From assembly GCA_937901695.1 (NCBI GenBank), contig CALDJN010000452.1, positions 1-8,575 of the forward strand: a DNA stretch of 8,575 nucleotides, written 5' to 3'. The notes under the pieces were generated by a model. That model searched no databases. It was given only the letters and a program-made list of their open reading frames with translations, and had not been told where the DNA came from. The stretch comes from an uncultured Anaerocolumna sp. GTDB taxonomy: Bacteria; Bacillota; Clostridia; Lachnospirales; Lachnospiraceae. How positions within the stretch are numbered: position 1 is the first letter of the stretch; each line of letters starts with the position of its first letter. Below, one piece after another: positions 5,292-8,575 of the stretch. A program made the translations under genes and the position numbers.

Positions 5292-6659
5292 TTACCTTAT
5301 TACAAAATAAACAATATATACATTAATAATTGCAGCAATACCTATCAAGAGAGTACCCAATGTTTGGGTTTTATATCCGTCTTCAACGTCCATTTCACCA
5401 AAATTCGTTACTACCCAGAAATAGCTGTCATTTGCATGTGAAACTGTCATAGCACCAGCACCAATTGCAATAACGGTTAAAGCAGCTAATGTAGATGAGC
5501 CAAGCCCTATAGTTGTAAGCATTGGAGCAATTATGCCTGCTGTTGTAGTCAGTGCTACAGTAGAAGAGCCTTGGGCTGTCTTTAATATTGCAGATAATAA
5601 GAATGGGAATAATAAACCAAGTGCGGATAATGCAGTGGAATTATCCTTTATAAAATCAACCATGGAAGAGGAAGCAATTACATTACCAAGAACGCCGCCT
5701 GCTGCAGTGATAAATAGGATAGGTCCAGTAACCTTGAGCGTATCATTGGTAATTTCATAGAATTCTTTTGTCTTTTTCTGATTTGCCAGTAAGATAAGTC
5801 CAAAAACAACACCTACAGCTATTGCAATAATTGGAGTTCCAAAGAATGTTATAATTGCTATAGGCTTACCAGCCATTGCAAGGGCAGAAGAAAGTCCCAT
5901 AAGTATAATTGGAACAATGATTGGAGCAAAGGAAAGGAATGCATTAGGAAGTTTACCATAACTTGCAACTAGTTCTTCATAAGTCTGGCTAACCTGATCT
6001 CCACTTGCATCTGCTTCATCATGTGCCTTTACCTTCTTACCTATAGTGATTGCAAACAAATAACCTACTATAAGAGGCAGTATGGAACAGACAGCACCAA
6101 AACCCATAACAAGAAGTAAATTCGTTTCCTGACCAAGTCCTTCATATAATGTATTTGCAGCAGCAATTGGACCAGGTGTAGGAGGGATAAAACAGTGGGA
6201 AATATAAAGACCCATGGAAAGTGCTACAGTACATGCTACGGAAGATTTTCTAGTACGCTTAACCAGTGCTTTACGAATTGGATTCAGGATAACAAATCCA
6301 CTGTCACAAAATACCGGAATTGATACAATCCAGCCCATAATAAGCATTGCAAGTTCTGGATTCTTCTTTCCTACCAAACGTACAACACAGTCTGCCATCT
6401 TAAGAGCTGCACCTGTCTTTTCTAATAAGGTACCAATTAATGCACCTAATATGATTACGATACCAATACTCTTAAACGTATTACTGAATCCAGTACCGAT
6501 GACCCCAGGAATATCAGTAAGCGGGATTCCTGCAACAATCGCAAAAAGTAGAGAAATGGTCATAATGGAAATAAATGGATGAATCTTTAGCTTTGAAATT
6601 GCAACAATCATAAGAATAATAGCAATTACAAAAGCAATAATTAATGGAACACCTGACAT
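5292..6659 (-). CDS. GntP-family permease, probable glycerate (or gluconate-like acid) transporter
   Basis: A cytoplasmic-membrane proton symporter of the gluconate permease (GntP) family, 455 residues, nearly all hydrophobic, with probably 12 or more membrane segments. Family motifs: VSIPVFCDSGFVILNP (112-127), YISHCFIPPTPGPIAAANTL (152-171), LKTAQGSSTVAL (359-370) and AGAMTVSHANDSYFWVV (401-417). A hydrophilic loop with EADASGDQVSQTYEELVASY sits near 215-234. Start choice: ATG 6659 has AAGGAGGA seven bases upstream. The more upstream ATG at 6677 overlaps that Shine-Dalgarno itself and is rejected. GntP members carry gluconate, idonate, D-serine, glycerate and similar acids; the glycerate kinase 37 bp downstream and the CdaR regulator upstream make glycerate the best guess here. 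A leader hairpin and a candidate promoter lie just upstream. Confidence 0.92.
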   Translation of the reverse strand: MSGVPLIIAFVIAIILMIVAISKLKIHPFISIMTISLLFAIVAGIPLTDIPGVIGTGFSNTFKSIGIVIILGALIGTLLEKTGAALKMADCVVRLVGKKNPELAMLIMGWIVSIPVFCDSGFVILNPIRKALVKRTRKSSVACTVALSMGLYISHCFIPPTPGPIAAANTLYEGLGQETNLLLVMGFGAVCSILPLIVGYLFAITIGKKVKAHDEADASGDQVSQTYEELVASYGKLPNAFLSFAPIIVPIILMGLSSALAMAGKPIAIITFFGTPIIAIAVGVVFGLILLANQKKTKEFYEITNDTLKVTGPILFITAAGGVLGNVIASSSMVDFIKDNSTALSALGLLFPFLLSAILKTAQGSSTVALTTTAGIIAPMLTTIGLGSSTLAALTVIAIGAGAMTVSHANDSYFWVVTNFGEMDVEDGYKTQTLGTLLIGIAAIINVYIVYFVIR

Positions 6660-6684
6660 AACAAAATCCTCCTTCATTATTATT

Positions 6685-6720
6685 GAATAATCGCTGCAGG
6701 TTGAACTGCAACGATTATTC
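6685..6720 (-). promoter_or_regulatory. 15-bp leader hairpin in front of the permease ribosome binding site
   Basis: The arms 6685-6699 and 6706-6720 are complementary over 15 positions with a 6-base loop. The single non-complementary position is C6694/A6711 on the + strand, which becomes a G-U wobble in the minus-strand (sense) RNA, so the permease mRNA leader pairs completely. The hairpin ends about eight bases before the AAGGAGGA Shine-Dalgarno. No U tract follows it, so it is not a simple attenuator. It could be an mRNA stabiliser, a protein-binding site, or a DNA operator. Confidence 0.6.
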
Positions 6721-6751
6721 CAATGTAAACCACCAAAAGTTCTATATGATT

Positions 6752-6780
6752 ATTTTATCTTATATACCACTTAATAACAA
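6752..6780 (-). promoter_or_regulatory. Candidate promoter of the permease-kinase operon
   Basis: On the minus strand, TTGTTA (6780-6775) and TAAAAT (6757-6752) are separated by 17 bp, placing transcription start near 6745 and the 15-bp hairpin in the leader. An 11-bp palindrome TAACAATGTTA (6775-6785 on the + strand) overlaps the -35 box and could be an operator. The motif match is moderate and the region is AT-rich. Confidence 0.4.
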
Positions 6781-6866
6781 TGTTACAGGGGACAAGTATT
6801 ACCTTATTATATTATTACATATAACATCATAAGCAATTAATATAATAATTAATGCTAAAGTAGATA

Positions 6867-7044
6867 AGTAAAAAGTCTAAAATATAGTTTATTGAATGAA
6901 TAGGTGCTGCTATATATAGTATTTGCTACTTTTCCCTCCCACATTCAAAACGCTCCGCCTCACAAAATGTGCTCGGGCAGTTGACGCAAAATAGTGTATA
7001 TATGCAGCACTATTCATAATTTAATTAGTATAGGACTTTTTACT
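6867..7044. repeat. 178-bp imperfect palindromic element (MITE-like or structured RNA)
   Basis: The ends are perfect 11-bp inverted repeats, AGTAAAAAGTC (6867-6877) and GACTTTTTACT (7034-7044). The symmetry continues inward: TGAATAGGTGCTGC (6897-6910) matches the complement of 7005-7017 with one bulged base, and the AT-rich run to TATTTGC (6920-6926) matches the complement of 6986-6993. An inner stem CCC-TCC-CACATT (6934-6945) pairs with AATGTG-CTC-GGG (6966-6977), leaving a 20-base GC-richer loop. The whole element folds as one long rod. It has no ORF. It fills much of the 427-bp gap between cdaR and the permease gene. No convincing target-site duplication is seen, so mobility is unproven; it may also end the cdaR transcript. 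Confidence 0.65.
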
Positions 7045-7086
7045 CATATTAGTACGAATGATTTCAGAAAGAGGCAGTGCTATTTA

Positions 7087-8244
7087 TTATAAATTCTGCA
7101 TACTATCATAAATATCCCTGTAAAAGTAAATTGCAATATAAAACAATGATGAATGTCGAATGGATCTAGGGTCATAGCCTGTTCGTTCTGCTATGCGTTT
7201 CAATTTGTTCTGAAGTGTATTTTTATGAATAAACAAACGTTCTGATGCTTGGTTTATAGAACCTTCTAAATCATAAAAAGTCTCTAGTAATACCATGGAA
7301 TGGCGGATTTCGTCATTGGAAAAACCTTTAAAGATTCGATGTATAAATTCTTGCTTGGTTAATTCACTAATCTCATCGGTAAAGACCTCCATATTAAGAT
7401 CATCATAAAATCGGATATCACGTTTATGTGTTCGCATGCAAGCGTTATTTGCTTTTTGTGCACGAATCAAGGCTGTTTGGATAAATTCAAAATTATCTAC
7501 TTTACTATCTATTCCGATTGCAAGATAAACAGGAAATTTTTCTTCTACCTGTTTTTTTAGTTCTATTGCCAATGTTTCTACATTTGCATCAGATATTGCA
7601 GTAACTGCACATACAAGGGAAGAACCAGCTTTATAATAAAGATTTAATGGGTCTAAGTTAGATACACTTTTCTTCAAATACTTTTCTGCTTGTTCGATAA
7701 TTTGCATGGTTTGTAAGTTTTGACTATTATTACGAATGTAAAAGCTGCAGACCAAAATGCGGCGGGGTATTGTAATGTCAAATCCGAGAGCCTTACCTCG
7801 CTTTATAAAATCGGTAGTTATATTCTTGGCTTCCCCATTTAACCATTCAGAAAGATAACGGTTACATACATCTTCCTGAAGCTGCTTTTGCTCTACGGAG
7901 TAGGTATTTTCAAGAACAAGCTCAGTCATACGTTTAATAATCAATGCACTTTTTACGATTTCTTCGTATTTACCTGTAATTCCTAAAACCCCTATAATAT
8001 AACCCTGTAGTTTAAGGGGATAATTAATTCCTTGTAAAGCTCCATCAAATTCTCCATCATAGTGAACTGTAATTTCATCAATCTGATTTTCTATGATTCG
8101 CAGGGCACCTTCGTGAAAGCTGCCTATTCGTAATGGGTCAGAGCTGGCTATGATGATACCTTTTTCATTCATAATGTTAATTTTTAATGGAATTACAGAA
8201 TTCACTTCTTTGACAATATTTGCTGCTATTTGTATGGACAACAT
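7087..8244 (-). CDS. CdaR-family (sugar diacid / glycerate) transcription regulator
   Basis: A 385-residue cytoplasmic DNA-binding regulator. The N-terminal putative sugar-diacid recognition domain (about 3-135) is intact, with VNSVIPLKINIMNEKGIIIA (14-33), SSDPLRIGSFHEGA (34-47) and LKLQGYIIGVLGITGKYEEI (77-96). A middle GGDEF-like CdaR region (about 160-285) includes LVCSFYIRN and LAIGIDSKVDNFEFIQTALI. The C-terminal PucR/CdaR helix-turn-helix (HTH_30, about 320-380) has LFIHKNTLQNKLKRIAERTG (337-356). Known relatives activate glucarate, galactarate and glycerate genes on sensing the substrate. Here it lies upstream of a GntP permease and a glycerate kinase on the same strand, so it is inferred to activate them. 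The start is ATG 8244, with AGGAGGC (8260-8254) nine bases upstream. The gap to the permease gene suggests separate promoters. Confidence 0.93.
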   Translation of the reverse strand: MLSIQIAANIVKEVNSVIPLKINIMNEKGIIIASSDPLRIGSFHEGALRIIENQIDEITVHYDGEFDGALQGINYPLKLQGYIIGVLGITGKYEEIVKSALIIKRMTELVLENTYSVEQKQLQEDVCNRYLSEWLNGEAKNITTDFIKRGKALGFDITIPRRILVCSFYIRNNSQNLQTMQIIEQAEKYLKKSVSNLDPLNLYYKAGSSLVCAVTAISDANVETLAIELKKQVEEKFPVYLAIGIDSKVDNFEFIQTALIRAQKANNACMRTHKRDIRFYDDLNMEVFTDEISELTKQEFIHRIFKGFSNDEIRHSMVLLETFYDLEGSINQASERLFIHKNTLQNKLKRIAERTGYDPRSIRHSSLFYIAIYFYRDIYDSMQNL

Positions 8245-8329
8245 TATGATTTAGCCTCCTTAATTTTCACTTCCATGTACTTTGAAGATTTACCGGGTAT
8301 TTTAAAATATAGCAATATGTTACACTACC

Positions 8330-8359
8330 ATTATGACATTCCTTGGGAGTAAAGGTCAA
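8330..8359 (-). promoter_or_regulatory. Probable cdaR promoter
   Basis: On the minus strand, TTGACC (8359-8354) and CATAAT (8335-8330) are separated by 18 bp, each five of six to consensus, about 85 bp before the ATG. The promoter is bracketed by inverted heptamers ACTACCA (8324-8330) and TGGTAGT (8361-8367 on the + strand), which could be operator half-sites. Confidence 0.55.
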
Positions 8360-8481
8360 CTGGTAGTAAGTATTTTTATTAAAACAAGTTCCTTTTAAAG
8401 GCTGCTTTTCTCTTCATTTCATTTGTTGTTTGGTATGTAGTTCCTAAAGAAGTTTTTACCAATCTACATAACATAATATAA

Positions 8482-8510
8482 TTGATTTATTAGTAATGTA
8501 ATGCTATAAT
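8482..8510 (+). promoter_or_regulatory. Strong extended -10 promoter facing the right edge
   Basis: TTGATT (8482-8487), a 17-bp spacer, and a perfect TATAAT (8505-8510) preceded by TGC (8502-8504, extended -10). Transcription would begin near 8517 and enter the terminal inverted repeat ten bases later. The gene or RNA it serves lies outside the window. It is oriented away from cdaR. Confidence 0.55.
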
Positions 8511-8526
8511 ATATTTTACAGGACTT

Positions 8527-8575
8527 ATTTTAACTTAAATTGATTCCGAGAAAAAAGTTCAATTTAAGTTAAAAT
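8527..8575. repeat. Perfect 17-bp inverted repeat reaching the window edge
   Basis: ATTTTAACTTAAATTGA (8527-8543) and TCAATTTAAGTTAAAAT (8559-8575) are exact inverse complements around a 15-base loop, TTCCGAGAAAAAAGT. The right arm ends at the last base of the window, so the true repeat may be longer. It could be a terminator-like hairpin, an operator at the start of the transcript driven from 8482-8510, or the end of a mobile element. Confidence 0.65.

Larger units (their letters stand above)
8245..8575. other. 331-bp non-coding region upstream of cdaR
   Basis: No coding sequence is supported here. It holds the cdaR Shine-Dalgarno and probable promoter, the heptamer pair around that promoter, a small palindrome CCTTTTAAAGG (8391-8401), a rightward promoter and the terminal 17-bp inverted repeat. 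Bases 8402-8480 show nothing I can interpret. Confidence 0.7.

Noticed and set aside
5058..5441. Plus-strand 127-codon ORF
   Set aside because: It runs antisense to the glycerate kinase and permease genes, whose full sets of family motifs show the minus strand is coding.
6660..6677. Upstream ATG at 6677 as the permease start (adds six residues)
   Set aside because: This ATG overlaps the AAGGAGGA Shine-Dalgarno that serves ATG 6659, and it has no ribosome binding site of its own.
6927..6985. Riboswitch or classical ncRNA in the GC-richer centre of the palindrome
   Set aside because: I could not match it to any conserved riboswitch core. The simple nested symmetry fits a palindromic repeat better.
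6845..7066. Target-site duplication flanking the palindromic element
   Set aside because: Only short AT-rich similarity (ATA/CATA) is present at the ends, which is indistinguishable from chance.

Overview
The window looks like chromosomal DNA from a low-GC Gram-positive bacterium, most likely a clostridium of the Lachnospiraceae type. The evidence is the AT-rich sequence, the strong AAGGAGG-type ribosome binding sites, frequent TTG starts (three of seven complete main genes), and protein families typical of Firmicutes. No tRNA, rRNA, CRISPR array or intact transposase is visible.

Left part, + strand. The window opens inside a class-3-type aldehyde dehydrogenase gene (1-977) that has lost its 5' end to the window edge. 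Next is a MerR-type regulator (1116-1961) with a membrane-embedded C-terminal half. Its promoter has the 19-bp spacer and internal palindrome diagnostic of MerR-controlled promoters, so it probably controls itself. Downstream on the same strand are three acyl-CoA-dependent acyltransferases: two GNAT enzymes overlapping by 14 bp (2080-2544, 2531-2965) and a chloramphenicol acetyltransferase-like protein (3100-3762). A 26-codon ORF with a good ribosome binding site sits before the last one. An inverted repeat covers the first GNAT's Shine-Dalgarno and could gate the set. The group looks like an accessory detoxification or resistance module, but its substrates are not determined.

Middle. The 253-bp gap between the convergent CAT-like and glycerate kinase genes holds a perfect 11-bp GC-rich hairpin (terminator-like, without a U tract), a smaller hairpin and an unrecognised open stretch.

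Right part, - strand. This is a glycerate utilisation locus, read from right to left: a CdaR-type sugar-diacid/glycerate regulator (8244-7087), a GntP-family permease (6659-5292) and a MOFRL-type glycerate 2-kinase (5254-4016). The inferred route is uptake of glycerate (or a related hydroxy acid), phosphorylation to 2-phosphoglycerate, and entry into lower glycolysis, with CdaR sensing the substrate. The 427-bp gap between regulator and permease holds an imperfect palindromic element of about 178 bp with perfect 11-bp ends, a candidate permease promoter, and a 15-bp leader hairpin that pairs fully only as RNA of the sense strand.

Right edge. The 331 bp upstream of cdaR contain its probable promoter flanked by inverted heptamers. 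They also hold a strong extended -10 promoter facing right that runs into a perfect 17-bp inverted repeat, which continues to the last base of the window.
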